A DNA stretch of 64,000 nt from Verrucomicrobiia bacterium DG1235. GTDB lineage: Bacteria > Verrucomicrobiota > Verrucomicrobiia > Opitutales > Opitutaceae. Made by a program: the position numbers and the translations under genes. Positions 53,243-63,057 of the stretch are shown here, in pieces (the first letter of the stretch is position 1; every line of letters starts with the position of its first letter). The notes under the pieces were generated by a model. The model was not told where the DNA came from and did not search any database. It was given only the letters and a program-made list of their open reading frames with translations. The DNA lies in the NCBI GenBank assembly GCA_000155695.1, contig DS990592.1, forward strand, positions 3,658,335 to 3,722,334, in the 5' to 3' direction.

Positions 53243-55750
53243 ATGTTAAAATCCTCCTCGCACGATTTCAGAGTCGGCTTCCGCACCCTGATTAAAGAAC
53301 GTTCCTTCACCGCTCTCGCCGTCTTCGTCCTCGCCATCGGCATCGCCGCCGTCAGCACGCAGCTCTTCGTCGTTAAATCGGTGCTCTACTTCACCTTCGA
53401 CTTCCCCGACGCCGACCGACTCGTAGACGTCCGCATGGTCGACCCCGAGGATTTCACGCCCAACAACTTCGACTCACTCATGTCCACCCAGGACTTCGTG
53501 GACGTACAGGAGTCGAGCTCTTCCTACGAGGAAATCGCTGCCTACATCGCGGGCTCCACGGTTAACATTCGCTACAAGGGCCAACCCAAGCGTCTCACCG
53601 GCGCCTACATCTCGCACAACTATTTCCGCACCCTCGGCGTCAAGCCGATCATCGGCGACGACTTCCAACCGGAAAACGATCAAGTAGGGGCCGAAAAAGT
53701 AGTCCTTCTTTCCCACTCAATCTGGAAGTCCGACTTCGACTCGGACCCGAACATCGTTGGCGAGAGCCTCCGCGTTAACGGAAACATCGCTACTATCTCC
53801 GGTGTCATGCCTCCCAAATTCAACTTCCCCTTTCGCGAGCAGCTCTGGATCCCCCTCAACTCCGAATTTCCCGTACGCCCGCGCGGCGACCCTGGAATCA
53901 ACTTCGTCGACGCCATCGCCCGCCTCAAGCCAGACGTATCCATCGATCAAGCGCAGCTTGAGATGACCTCCATCGCTACCCGCATCGCCGAGCAATTCCC
54001 CGACACCAACGAACAGTTCACCCAAGGCTACGTCCGCCCCCTTTCCGACAACTTCACGCCAGGCAACCTCGCCGGCACCATCCTCTCCATGCTGGCCTTC
54101 TGCATCGGCGTTCTGCTCATCGCCTGCGTCAACGTCATGAACATGCAGTTCGCCCGCGCCACCCTGCGATCGCGCGAGCTCGCCATCCGCTCCGCCCTCG
54201 GCGCCACGCGCGGGCAACTTCTCCGCCAAATGCTCACCGAGAGCTTCCTGCTCGCCACAGTCGGCGGGCTCATCGGTATCGGCATCGCCCTCTGGGGAAC
54301 CGACGCGCTGAACACCCACATGCATACCAATACCCAGCAAATCCCCTCCTGGATGAATCTCCAGATCGACACCCAAACCCTCCTGCTGGTCCTCGCTTCC
54401 GTTTTCGTCGCCACTCTCGCCTCCGGCCTCATCCCCGCCTTGCTCGCCTCCCGTCCCGACGTTTCGGATACGCTCAAAGAAGGCGGACGCGGCAATACCT
54501 CCAAAGCGGCCATGGTCATCTCCCGCTCCCTCGTCATCTTTCAGATTCTCGTCACCTGCGTTCTCCTCATCGGTTCCATGCTGCAGATGCAGGCTATCCT
54601 TCGCCAAAAATCGCTCGACTACGGTTACGACACCGACTCGGTCATTATCACCCGACTCGGACTCATGGAAGGCGACTACCCCGAGACCGCCGACCGCGTC
54701 GCCTTCTACGACCGCATCCTCGATACCATCCAACAGTCAGGACAATTCGAATACGCAGCTCTCACCGGTCGTTTCCGTATGGTCTTCGGCGGAAGTTCGC
54801 GCATCGAAATCGAAGGCCGCGAATACACTCAAAACTCAGACCGTACCCGAGCCGAATTAGAACGCGTCACTCCAGACTATTTCAAAACCATCGATGCAAA
54901 AATCCTCGACGGGCGTGGCTTCCAAGACTTCGATTCAGACCAGAGGGATCCCGTCGCCATCGTCACTGCCTCCTTCGCCCGTACCCACTTCCCAGACGAG
55001 TCCGCCCTCGGCAAACGTTTTCGCGTTACGCAAGCAAATGGCACCAACGAAGGTCCTTGGCGCAGCATCATAGGCATTGTATCCGAAATTCGGATGCATG
55101 GCCCCTTCAATTCCGAAACGGAACGCCCCGGCTTCTTCATTCCCTTCTTCAGCAGCAGATTCGGGCCAGCAGCTGAGCAACCCGTCGCTCCCCAGTTCGG
55201 CACCATCATCGCCCGCCCACGCGGCGGCCAAGACCCCCTCGCCTTCACCCGCCAGATCCAGGAGCAAGTCAACAAGGTCGACCCCAACCTGCCGCTCTAC
55301 TTCACCGAAACGCCCCGCATTGCCATCGACAGCTTCACCGCCCAAAGTCGCGTCGTTGGAAATCTCTTCGCCCTCTTCGGCATCATCGCCGTCATCTTAG
55401 CAGCCGTCGGACTCTACGGAGTCATGAGCTTCTCAGTAAACCAACGCACCTCCGAGTTCGGACTCCGTATGGCCCTCGGAGCCGGCAAGCCAAAAATCCT
55501 CACCATGGTGTTCCGCCAAGCCGCCTGGCAAATCGCCGCCGGACTCCTCGCCGGCATCGGCGTCGCCCTTGCCATCTCCCAGCTCGGCGGGCAAGGCCTC
55601 AGCGACGCCCTCTTCGGCATCAGCCCCCGCGACCCGCTCACTTATTCACTCGTCGCCATTTTCCTGATACTCACCGGCATCCTCGCCACCTACGCCCCCG
55701 CCCTCCGCGCCACAAAAGCCGACCCCATGGTCGCCCTCCGCACCGAGTAG
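53243..55750 (+). CDS. ADOP-type duplicated FtsX/MacB permease
   Basis: An 835-residue permease with the ADOP arrangement: 'DFRVGFRTLIKERSFTALAVFVLAIGIAA' (shortened), MacB-like periplasmic domain, three helices with LACVNVMNMQFARATLRSRELAIRSALGA (shown in part as MQFARATLRSRELAIR), an inner helix pair, a second periplasmic domain and a second FtsX unit 'RTSEFGLRMALGAGKPKIL'. It ends KADPMVALRTE, the family's usual tail. No ATPase gene adjoins, as is typical ('orphan'). ATG 53243 starts the conserved region. Transported substrate is unknown. Confidence 0.87.
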   Translation: MLKSSSHDFRVGFRTLIKERSFTALAVFVLAIGIAAVSTQLFVVKSVLYFTFDFPDADRLVDVRMVDPEDFTPNNFDSLMSTQDFVDVQESSSSYEEIAAYIAGSTVNIRYKGQPKRLTGAYISHNYFRTLGVKPIIGDDFQPENDQVGAEKVVLLSHSIWKSDFDSDPNIVGESLRVNGNIATISGVMPPKFNFPFREQLWIPLNSEFPVRPRGDPGINFVDAIARLKPDVSIDQAQLEMTSIATRIAEQFPDTNEQFTQGYVRPLSDNFTPGNLAGTILSMLAFCIGVLLIACVNVMNMQFARATLRSRELAIRSALGATRGQLLRQMLTESFLLATVGGLIGIGIALWGTDALNTHMHTNTQQIPSWMNLQIDTQTLLLVLASVFVATLASGLIPALLASRPDVSDTLKEGGRGNTSKAAMVISRSLVIFQILVTCVLLIGSMLQMQAILRQKSLDYGYDTDSVIITRLGLMEGDYPETADRVAFYDRILDTIQQSGQFEYAALTGRFRMVFGGSSRIEIEGREYTQNSDRTRAELERVTPDYFKTIDAKILDGRGFQDFDSDQRDPVAIVTASFARTHFPDESALGKRFRVTQANGTNEGPWRSIIGIVSEIRMHGPFNSETERPGFFIPFFSSRFGPAAEQPVAPQFGTIIARPRGGQDPLAFTRQIQEQVNKVDPNLPLYFTETPRIAIDSFTAQSRVVGNLFALFGIIAVILAAVGLYGVMSFSVNQRTSEFGLRMALGAGKPKILTMVFRQAAWQIAAGLLAGIGVALAISQLGGQGLSDALFGISPRDPLTYSLVAIFLILTGILATYAPALRATKADPMVALRTE

Positions 55751-55863
55751 AGCGCCCCGCATCAGTAGCGCAGCGCTTCGGCGCGCGAGCTCAGCCTCCG
55801 CCAAACTCCACCGCGCAGCGCTTTATCTCTCCAAGTCGTTGAAGCCCCAAACAACACCACACC

Positions 55864-56904
55864 ATGCAAATAGGAATCGATAGTTTCGTAGCCACCGACG
55901 CGGACCCGCTAACCGGCACCACCGTCAGCCCTCAGCAACGCGTCACCGACCTCCTAGAGGAGATCGAGCTCGCCGACCAAGTCGGCCTCGACGTATTCGG
56001 CATCGGCGAACACCACCGCGAAGAATACCTCGACTCCGCCCCCGCCGTCCTTCTCGCCGCCGCAGCAGCCCGCACCAAAAACATCCGCCTCGCCAGCGCC
56101 GTCACCGTACTCAGCGCCGCCGATCCCGTGCGCGTCTTCCAACAATTCGCCACCCTCGATCTCGTCTCTCAAGGCCGCGCCGAAATGGTCGTCGGCCGCG
56201 GCTCCTTCATCGAATCCTTCCCCCTCTTCGGTCTCAACCTCGAAGACTATGACGACCTTTTCGTCGAAAAACTCGGCCTGCTCCTCAAGCTACAAAAAAG
56301 CTCTACCATCCACTGGTCCGGCAAACACCGCCCCGCCCTCTCCGGCCAAGGCGTCTACCCGCGCCCCATCCAAGACCCCATTCCCACCTGGCTCGGAGTC
56401 GGCGGCACGCCTCAGTCCTTCGCCCGCGCCGGCAAACTCGGCCTGCCCCTCATGGTCGCCATCATCGGCGGCGAACCCCACCGCTTCCGCCCCCTCATCG
56501 ACCACTATCGCGAAGCAGGCACAGCCGCCGGACACGCTCCCGAAAAGCTAAAAGTCGGCCTCCACTGCCTCGGCTACGCCGCCGACACTAGCCAGCAAGC
56601 CGCAGACGAGTTCTTCCCCGGCTACGCCCGCGCCTTCACCGCAATTGGAAAAGAACGCGGCTGGCCACCCGTCACCCGCCCCCAATTCGACGCCCTTCTC
56701 GGCCCCAACGGAGCCCTGCACGTTGGCGATCCCGATGCCGTAGTTGAAAAAGTCCTACGCCAGCACGAAGCCCTCGGCGGCATCGACCGCTTCAGCTTCC
56801 AAATGTCCGTCGCCTCCCTTCCACACAAGCCACTCATGCGCGCCATCGAGCTTCTCGGCACCCACGTCGCCCCCGCCATCCGCAAAGAGCTCAGCAACGA
56901 CTAG
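55864..56904 (+). CDS. LLM-class flavin-dependent oxidoreductase
   Basis: A 346-residue luciferase-like monooxygenase-fold protein. '[20 protein letters not shown]' is the family's hallmark after ADQVGL, followed by [40 protein letters not shown] (broken as [15 protein letters not shown] and [12 protein letters not shown]) and [17 protein letters not shown]. It probably uses FMNH2 or F420 on a small molecule. It stands alone 113 bases after the permease. Substrate unknown. Confidence 0.88.
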   Translation: MQIGIDSFVATDADPLTGTTVSPQQRVTDLLEEIELADQVGLDVFGIGEHHREEYLDSAPAVLLAAAAARTKNIRLASAVTVLSAADPVRVFQQFATLDLVSQGRAEMVVGRGSFIESFPLFGLNLEDYDDLFVEKLGLLLKLQKSSTIHWSGKHRPALSGQGVYPRPIQDPIPTWLGVGGTPQSFARAGKLGLPLMVAIIGGEPHRFRPLIDHYREAGTAAGHAPEKLKVGLHCLGYAADTSQQAADEFFPGYARAFTAIGKERGWPPVTRPQFDALLGPNGALHVGDPDAVVEKVLRQHEALGGIDRFSFQMSVASLPHKPLMRAIELLGTHVAPAIRKELSND

Positions 56905-57059
56905 AAGGGAGAGGTCGCTAGAACGACCAAACAAACACCCCCGGAATCGACGACTTCTCCCAATAAGTCTTCGAATTAAGTTTAATTTAACCCTAAATCG
57001 TGCCACAACGGTCCGAAAATTCTACAAGGCCCCCGTCCAATTTCGTCTTTCCACCAAGC

Positions 57060-58592
57060 ATGACTCCCCTTAACCGCATCGTTTCCACCCTCGCCCTCGC
57101 CGGCTCCCTCGCAGCGAACGTCCACTCTCAGGCCTCCTACCCCAGCTACAACTCCTCCCCGCTCGCTCCCGATTCCACCGGCATGACCAGTGTCGCCGCA
57201 GAAATCGCCGGACACATCCAAGCGGGCTGGAACATCGGAAACACCCTCGAAGCCATCGGCAGCGAAACCGCCTGGGGCAACCCCATGGTCACCAACGAAC
57301 TCATCCAGCTCGTCAAAGAAAACGGCTTCCAAGCCATCCGAATCCCCTGCAGCTGGGACCAGTACGCCAATCAAGAAACCGCCCAAATCGACCCGTCATG
57401 GCTCGATCGAGTCAAAACCGTCGTGCAGCACTGCATCGAAAACGACATGTACGTCCTGCTCAACATCCACTGGGACGGCGGCTGGCTCGAAAACAACGTC
57501 ACCCCCGAAAGACAAGCCGACAACAACGCCAAGCAAAAAGCCTTCTGGGAACAGATAGCCACCCACCTGCGCGACTTCGACGAGCGCCTCCTCTTCGCCA
57601 GCGCCAACGAGCCAAACGTCGACGACGCCACCCAGCAAACCGTCCTCCTCTCCTACCACCAAACCTTCATCGACGCCGTTCGCTCCACCGGAGGCAAAAA
57701 CGCCTACCGCGTACTCGTCGTCCAAGGCCCCGCTACCGACATCGAAAGGACCGACGAGCTCATGGACGCCTTCCCCACCGATACCGTTCCCGACCGGCTC
57801 ATGGCAGAAGTCCACTACTACACCCCCTACAACTTCGCCCTCATGACTGAAGACCAAAGCTGGGGAAACCAATTCTACTACTGGGGAGAGGAATTCCACT
57901 CGACCACCGATACCTCGCGCAACGCCAACTGGGGCGAGGAAGAGCTGCTCGACGAACTCTTCGCCCTCATGAAAGCCAAGTACGTTGACCAAGGCATCCC
58001 CGTCGTCATCGGCGAATTCGCCGCCATCCGCCGCACCCACCTCACGGGCGAAAACCTCGAGCTGCACCTCGCCTCCCGCGCCTACTACCTCGACTACGTC
58101 ACCGAAAAGTGCAACGCCCTCGGTTTCCTGCCCTTCTACTGGGACGCCGGCGGCCTCGACAACCACGGCTCCGGGATCTTCGACCGAGACACCAACACCA
58201 TCTTCGACCCGCTCGCCCTCGAAGCCCTCACCCAGATCGAAACCGAACAATACTGGACGCAAGAAGGCCCCACCTACGCCGCCAACGCCAACCCCGACGG
58301 AGATTGGGCCAACAATCACCTCGAACGCTACCTCGGCAGCGATCCGCGCGACGAAACTTCCATTCCGGCCAAACCGAGCCTGCAAATCGACGCCAACAAA
58401 CGCCTCGCCTACACCCTGCACCGGTATTCAAAAAACAACGGTCTACTAGAATTTGAATACAGCCACGACCTCTCGACCTGGAACCCCTTCCCCATGAACA
58501 TCCAAACCGATACCAACACCCTTCTCGAGGCCATCTCCGATCCCTTGCCCGACGACGCGCCCATCTTCATCCGCATAAAAATCACTCTCTAG
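57060..58592 (+). CDS. Secreted GH5 endoglucanase-like hydrolase
   Basis: A 510-residue protein with signal peptide (about 1-24) and a GH5 barrel: IQAGWNIGNTLEAIG, 'AIRIPCSWDQY', 'YVLLNIHWDGGWL', acid/base Glu184 in FASANEPNVDD, AEVHYYTPYNF and nucleophile Glu319 in VVIGEFAAIRR. This is the pattern of GH5 cellulases (subfamilies 2 or 4 type). After residue about 400 comes ANPDGDWANNHLERYLGSDP and a beta-rich tail with LEFEYSHDLSTWNP, a C-terminal module common in verrucomicrobial secreted proteins. Substrate likely a beta-1,4-glucan. Confidence 0.87.
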   Translation: MTPLNRIVSTLALAGSLAANVHSQASYPSYNSSPLAPDSTGMTSVAAEIAGHIQAGWNIGNTLEAIGSETAWGNPMVTNELIQLVKENGFQAIRIPCSWDQYANQETAQIDPSWLDRVKTVVQHCIENDMYVLLNIHWDGGWLENNVTPERQADNNAKQKAFWEQIATHLRDFDERLLFASANEPNVDDATQQTVLLSYHQTFIDAVRSTGGKNAYRVLVVQGPATDIERTDELMDAFPTDTVPDRLMAEVHYYTPYNFALMTEDQSWGNQFYYWGEEFHSTTDTSRNANWGEEELLDELFALMKAKYVDQGIPVVIGEFAAIRRTHLTGENLELHLASRAYYLDYVTEKCNALGFLPFYWDAGGLDNHGSGIFDRDTNTIFDPLALEALTQIETEQYWTQEGPTYAANANPDGDWANNHLERYLGSDPRDETSIPAKPSLQIDANKRLAYTLHRYSKNNGLLEFEYSHDLSTWNPFPMNIQTDTNTLLEAISDPLPDDAPIFIRIKITL

Positions 58593-58877
58593 AACACAGA
58601 CCTAAGCCTCGTCGACAAGTTGTTGATTGATTTTAAGACCTTTTATTCCAATACACTGTCAGTCATTGTCTGAGTATTCTATATCTGAATACAACTCTAC
58701 CAAGTGCCCTCTGAAACTCGCGAGGAGCTAAAAAAGCGAACAACGCTTACCGCAGACTGATACTACTTCTGCCGACTCAAGCTCAACACCGAGCCGAGAG
58801 ACAGCCACGACACGAAAAAGAAGACCCATCAAACGCAGCATCTCGAATATCAGCCCCGTTCAATCTCCAACCAAAAC

Positions 58878-59135
58878 TCACTCTTCCAAACGCAAGTGTT
58901 TCTCAAAAATCTTGCGGTGCTTGGTCAGACGCCCCGACACGCGAGCCCGCCAGAGCGTAAAGCTTCTGCGTTTCAAATTTCGCCGCATCAGGCAAATCAC
59001 ATCGGCCTCACTCAGACCGGTCCTGGCCTGTATTTGCTCAAAAGGCGTCCGGTCATGCCAAGCCATGCGAACTAAGCCATCCAGCATTTCAGGCGAAGCC
59101 TCAATGGCTTTGATAGATTTAGGTAAAGCTGCCAC
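58878..59135 (-). CDS. DUF2805/TIGR03643-type small protein
   Basis: A protein of about 85 residues. The conserved block is LVRMAWHDRTPFEQIQARTGLSEADVICLMRRNLKRRSFTLWRARVSGRLTKH, seen here as 'MAWHDRTPFEQIQARTGLSE' and LKRRSFTLWRARVSGR, matching the small DUF2805 family of unknown, possibly DNA-binding, function. The open frame runs back to 59276, overlapping the previous gene, but family length (80-90) favours a start near the GTG at 59135 or an ATG at 59087. No ribosome site decides between them. Confidence 0.7.
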   Translation of the reverse strand: MAALPKSIKAIEASPEMLDGLVRMAWHDRTPFEQIQARTGLSEADVICLMRRNLKRRSFTLWRARVSGRLTKHRKIFEKHLRLEE

Positions 59136-59175
59136 GGTAGATTGTAACGGAAAACCAAATACCTCTGTTGCAAGA

Positions 59176-60093
59176 TTATCCAGTAGATCTAGCGAGAGCC
59201 GCAAACGCATCGTCCAAAGCATACCGAAGAATCCACGCCTTGCGTGTCGGGCTACTGACGGACTTGATTTCGGCAAGAGCGCCCGACAAAGACGCAGCGA
59301 CCGAATCGGGCAGATCAGGCATCGCTAACAGCGCCGTGCAAGCTACCTCGTAGATCGCAGCACAGGCTGCAGGACTTCCCTCGTTGAAAAGCGGGACACC
59401 CCTTTCAATCGCCAATTCGATAAGTTGTCGCTGTCTCACAATCGACGTCAAAACCACCGGCTGCGGGGAATCCACCAACGAGTCGTCTTCCACGCTCCGC
59501 ACGTATTCGACCTCAAGCTGAAAAGGCCCTTTCTTCTTGTCCGAGAGCGTAAACCCAATCGAATTTATGGCCGCTGGATCGAGCCGAACAGCGGGGAGTG
59601 GACGTCCAAAAGATTGAGCCACAAAAGAGTCGAACGGGATAAAAATATCCTGCCACTCACCATCGAGGGTTTCAAAAGGAGAGCGGAACGAGCCGGCCAT
59701 ACGCTGGTTATTTGCCCTCAGGTCCAAATAATAAGTCCTCCCGTCGCCCCGAACCCGAAGCTCTATCCCACCGGCATCTTGCAAACTCAGCGCGCTGGGC
59801 CGATTACGAATGGATACGAAGCCACCGTTGTTCTCAAGCGACAGCTCCCCCGAGAACAACAAGTTCCCCTCCTCCGTCTGCGCGAAAGAGCTCTGCGAGA
59901 CGCCACCCATTACCGTATCGTTTACGACCGTCCATTCTCGGAAACTCTCTGCATCATTAAACTCGGCAATCGTTCTTGCGCTCATAAAAATTGGAAAAAG
60001 GCTAGCCGCCGAAACGAGACCGACGGCCAGAGCCGAACCGATCACCTTCGAACGATCCCTACGTTCTACGCCAACTGCATCCCTAACCGACAT
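59176..60093 (-). CDS. CIA30-domain protein, membrane-anchored
   Basis: A 305-residue protein with one N-terminal hydrophobic segment (SALAVGLVSAASLFPIFM). Residues about 45-215 are a CIA30 (complex I assembly-type) beta-sandwich: WTVVNDTVMGGVSQSSF, 'FSGELSLENNGGFVSIRNRP' and 'RSPFETLDGEWQDIFIPFDSF', shortened. The C-terminal 90 residues are helical and not recognised (ERGVPLFNEGSPAACAAIYEV). Bacterial CIA30 proteins are of unknown function; a sugar-binding-like sandwich is possible. The DUF2805 gene follows on the same strand. Confidence 0.8.
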   Translation of the reverse strand: MSVRDAVGVERRDRSKVIGSALAVGLVSAASLFPIFMSARTIAEFNDAESFREWTVVNDTVMGGVSQSSFAQTEEGNLLFSGELSLENNGGFVSIRNRPSALSLQDAGGIELRVRGDGRTYYLDLRANNQRMAGSFRSPFETLDGEWQDIFIPFDSFVAQSFGRPLPAVRLDPAAINSIGFTLSDKKKGPFQLEVEYVRSVEDDSLVDSPQPVVLTSIVRQRQLIELAIERGVPLFNEGSPAACAAIYEVACTALLAMPDLPDSVAASLSGALAEIKSVSSPTRKAWILRYALDDAFAALARSTG

Positions 60094-60252
60094 AACTTTA
60101 TCTTTTTCAGTTTCCCTAACGCCACCTGAAAAGGAAACGCTCGGCCGCCAAACCCGCAGGCGCAAAAATGAAGAAAGCTACGTCGTTCATCCGAAATACT
60201 TGTCGAAAATCAAATTGTCCTCAGGAATAGATCAGAATACCGCGTCGAGAAA

Positions 60253-62448
60253 TTACTCGACAAAATATGTATCCAAAATCTCTGGATCCCTCAGCTGATC
60301 GACATGCTTGCGAATCACTGCTTCAAACTGCGGCGTTCGGCCAAGTTCGCTGTCTTCAAAATCGAGCATCAGACGCCCCGTACAAGATCCAGTCGGACCC
60401 GAGAGCATAATGTCCAACTTTTCGCAGGCCTTCTCCACTTCGCCTAACTCGCTGTAGGCAAAGGCCAGAATTCCATTGGCCATATAGTATAGCGGCAAAT
60501 CTCGAGACGGGTCCAAGGATGCTTCCGATTTTTCAATAGCATCCCGAGCTGCCTGCTCGTTGCCAATCATCGCATTGAGAACCCCTATCGACGCATACGC
60601 CGTGCCCGGTATGAGCTCGAAGATAAAGGGATTCGACTCCATCCCTCGAATAGTGTTTTGCATATACGAATAAGCCAGCTGTTCGTTGCCAGACTCGCGT
60701 AAAGCGATAGCCCGGTTGATCATGCTGTCGCCTGCGTTTGAAGCATACGGGTCCGAACTCGGATCGATCAAAGCCGCCTCACGCAGATACCCGGCATAGT
60801 CGCCTAAAATGAAAAGCAACTCTGCCTCGAAAGCATGAGAAAGGAGCAGATTCTCAATTTCATTTTCATAAAAAGATTCGATCGGCTGATTACTTCCCGA
60901 CCAATAGCTTTCGAACCTCGCAATGGTATAAGCTATATCCAATTGAGCCTTCGCGTCACCCACCTCAATCGCTTTGTCAAGCTGGCCGCGCATGAAGGCC
61001 ATCCCCTCCTCGAAACGACGCGTCAATTCGTAAGGACCTTCCCAATACAGCATTTGGCCGAATTCAGGTTCTATGGGAACTCGCTTAAGCACCTCCAAAG
61101 CAGCGGCGGATTTTCCGGTAAGATGCATTGCCGATGACAAATGATAATAAGGCCAGTTGTGAGAAAAATCTCCATTTTCCTCATAGAGCTTCAGCCCCTT
61201 CTGAAGGAGCGGCAAAGCCTTGTTCGGACGATGCTCGGCGATCAGGTAGAACCCGCCAGAATGCACATAGGTATCGAAATGTTCGGGCGACAAACGAAGC
61301 GCATGGTCAATCGCCAACATCATTTCAGCCCTCCAGCCTTCGTGTGAGACAAATAGATGAGGCAACTGACCAAGGATGGTCAGGTACTTCACATGAATAT
61401 CCGAGTCGTCGGGAGAGGCAGCTATTATTTTCCTAGCTTTAGACAACGCTTCTTCACCCAAGGTCCTATTCGCATCCGCCCAAAACCGAACCTCCAGTTC
61501 CTCTAGTTCATCCTTCATCTCGGAGATCGCAGCCCCGTAGCGTTCGCCCCGCATCCCTTTTGGCGGATTCTCTTCTTTAAGGTGGATGTAGGTATCGATC
61601 GCCGCCTCCCAAGCTATTTGCTTTTGCAAAAGAAGCACATTGTCGGATTGTCGGTCTCTATCGTAGGACCTAGCCTGCAAATGTCGGTCCGAGTTCGTCT
61701 CGATGAGCTGCAACGTTAGCCGCCATTGAGACCCTACCAATTGTAGTGACCCTTCCACTACATATTCTACGCCAAGCTCTTTTCCTATTTCCCTAATGCC
61801 CTTGCTCTGGTCACGGTATTTTAAAGTCGACGTTCGAGAGGCAACAGAGAGCGGATCCATACCGCTCAGCTGAGTAAGCAGCTCCTCATGCAACCCCACC
61901 GCAAACGCGGCGTCCTCATCATCGCCAGAAATCACCTGAATCGGCAACACCGCAAGCGAGCCTATGTAATAAAGCTTGTCAGCCCCGAGTCCGCTATCCG
62001 CAGCATCGTCTGCTCCCAAATAGAAATAAGTGGCAAGCCCTCCAAAAATCAAGGTAGGCGCCGCAGCAGCAAGCGAAACAGACAGCCACGACTTTTTGTT
62101 GGAAGTCCCCTTCGCTTTCGTAGCTTTGCCATTCACAGGCGAAGTCAACTTCACTCCATCCCGCGTAATATCAAAAGCCCAAGCGAGAATCACCGCTACC
62201 GGAAAACAAAGTATCAGCCCGATAACTACAAATCGGAAAACCCAATCCGGTATCCCAAAACTCGAAAAGGTATTGCTCGCAATCTGGATAATCAGCCACG
62301 CCACCACCGCATAAGCCACCGCCACACGGTACACCTTGCGCCGCTTCAACTCAGCGAAGAAAGAAGCGGATCGCGGGCCCTGAATATCGGGCTCGGGGCT
62401 ATCAAGTTTTGGGGGCTCAGGGCTATCAGGCTGCGGGTTTTCAGGCAT
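60253..62448 (-). CDS. Membrane protein with TolB/FlgO-like and TPR-like regions
   Basis: A protein of about 731 residues. A proline-rich cytoplasmic start repeats PDSPEP, then comes 'FFAELKRRKVYRVAVAYAVVAWLIIQIAS' and 'WVFRFVVIGLILCFPVAVILAWAFDITRDGVK' (shortened), the two-helix module found in many cyclase- or HTH-linked proteins, and a third helix at about 125-145. A FlgO/TolB-like domain follows (SLAVLPIQVISGD, ELGVEYVVEGSLQLVGSQWRLTLQLIE in part), and the last 400 residues are TPR-like helices. Usually a cyclase or DNA-binding domain sits in front; here none is present. A signalling scaffold is likely. Confidence 0.75.
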   Translation of the reverse strand: MPENPQPDSPEPPKLDSPEPDIQGPRSASFFAELKRRKVYRVAVAYAVVAWLIIQIASNTFSSFGIPDWVFRFVVIGLILCFPVAVILAWAFDITRDGVKLTSPVNGKATKAKGTSNKKSWLSVSLAAAAPTLIFGGLATYFYLGADDAADSGLGADKLYYIGSLAVLPIQVISGDDEDAAFAVGLHEELLTQLSGMDPLSVASRTSTLKYRDQSKGIREIGKELGVEYVVEGSLQLVGSQWRLTLQLIETNSDRHLQARSYDRDRQSDNVLLLQKQIAWEAAIDTYIHLKEENPPKGMRGERYGAAISEMKDELEELEVRFWADANRTLGEEALSKARKIIAASPDDSDIHVKYLTILGQLPHLFVSHEGWRAEMMLAIDHALRLSPEHFDTYVHSGGFYLIAEHRPNKALPLLQKGLKLYEENGDFSHNWPYYHLSSAMHLTGKSAAALEVLKRVPIEPEFGQMLYWEGPYELTRRFEEGMAFMRGQLDKAIEVGDAKAQLDIAYTIARFESYWSGSNQPIESFYENEIENLLLSHAFEAELLFILGDYAGYLREAALIDPSSDPYASNAGDSMINRAIALRESGNEQLAYSYMQNTIRGMESNPFIFELIPGTAYASIGVLNAMIGNEQAARDAIEKSEASLDPSRDLPLYYMANGILAFAYSELGEVEKACEKLDIMLSGPTGSCTGRLMLDFEDSELGRTPQFEAVIRKHVDQLRDPEILDTYFVE

Positions 62449-62548
62449 AGGATCAGATATGTCCGCAAAAAGCGGGAAATTGAACACTATGGGTAGTTCA
62501 AAACACATTCAATATCTTCGTACTCATAGCGGGCAGTAATTCGATCCC

Positions 62549-62632
62549 TCAAAGCGCCAGAATCGGAGCTAAATCGCCAATAGCTTCCATTCGCTCTATC
62601 TTAGCCCGCTGGGCTGCGACGCGTTCCTTCAT
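62549..62632 (-). CDS. Possible 27-residue open frame
   Basis: MKERVAAQRAKIERMEAIGD then LAPILAL. Its ATG overlaps the stop of the next small open frame (ATGA), which may be coupling or the mark of a frameshift in one longer gene. No family is recognised and it could be chance. Confidence 0.2.
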   Translation of the reverse strand: MKERVAAQRAKIERMEAIGDLAPILAL

Positions 62633-62817
62633 GATCGGCCGACAAGTTCTTGGAACTCAGGCTCATCTTTCAGCTTCTCGTAAAGCAGATCTGCGAAAAT
62701 ACTAACGAGGCCCCTCTCAGCGGTGAAAGTACCGTGTCCCGATCGGGAGCCCTTGCGGTTACTGCATCTAGTCTTGACCTTCTTCATTCCCATGGCCCTA
62801 GTCATTACCCTAGTCAT
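62629..62817 (-). CDS. Possible 62-residue open frame next to the toxin-antitoxin genes
   Basis: A small basic-then-acidic frame: KKVKTRCSNRKGSRSGHGTF, then AERGLVSIFADLLYEKLKDE and PEFQELVGRS. It starts inside the tandem repeat in front of the antitoxin gene. The second half could be a helix of a real protein, and the -1 type junction with the 27-residue frame suggests a broken gene. No family recognised. Confidence 0.25.
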   Translation of the reverse strand: MTRVMTRAMGMKKVKTRCSNRKGSRSGHGTFTAERGLVSIFADLLYEKLKDEPEFQELVGRS

Positions 62818-62819
62818 TT
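62796..62819. promoter_or_regulatory. Tandem 12-bp direct repeat in front of the antitoxin gene
   Basis: CCCTAGTCATTA (62796-62807) and CCCTAGTCATTT (62808-62819) stand head to tail 6 bases before the antitoxin ATG. Toxin-antitoxin operons are usually repressed by their own antitoxin at such sites, so this is the likely operator. Confidence 0.5.
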
Positions 62820-62825
62820 AGAGTT

Positions 62826-63053
62826 ATGAAGATTTCGAAAACAAAGCTGAAAGCTCAAATGCTGTCGATTTTTCGCACTGTAGAGCGTACTGGAGAGGAA
62901 GTGGTCGTGACAGACCGCGGCAAGCCAACTCTAAAAATCACCAGACTCCCAAAGAAGGAGTCGCTCGAAGACGTATTTGGCAGCTCTCGCAATGCGGTAG
63001 TCTACAACGAGGATGTCATGGCGCCCACAACCGAAGAATGGCCCGAGCGTTAG
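62826..63053 (+). CDS. Phd/YefM-type antitoxin
   Basis: A 75-residue protein with the Phd/YefM N-terminal fold: KTKLKAQMLSIFRTVERTGE, then EVVVTDRGKPTLKITRLP, and a loose acidic C-terminus (DVMAPTTEEWPER) that would wrap the toxin. The VapC-type toxin gene begins 4 bases after its stop. It should bind the toxin and repress the operon via the direct repeat upstream. This gene pair is more AT-rich than the window average, as mobile modules often are. Confidence 0.87.
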   Translation: MKISKTKLKAQMLSIFRTVERTGEEVVVTDRGKPTLKITRLPKKESLEDVFGSSRNAVVYNEDVMAPTTEEWPER

Positions 63054-63057
63054 TCGC

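Noticed and set aside
57396-58421. 341-codon open frame antisense to the GH5 gene
   Set aside because: Gly/Val/Glu-rich mirror of a GH5 coding region with intact catalytic residues.
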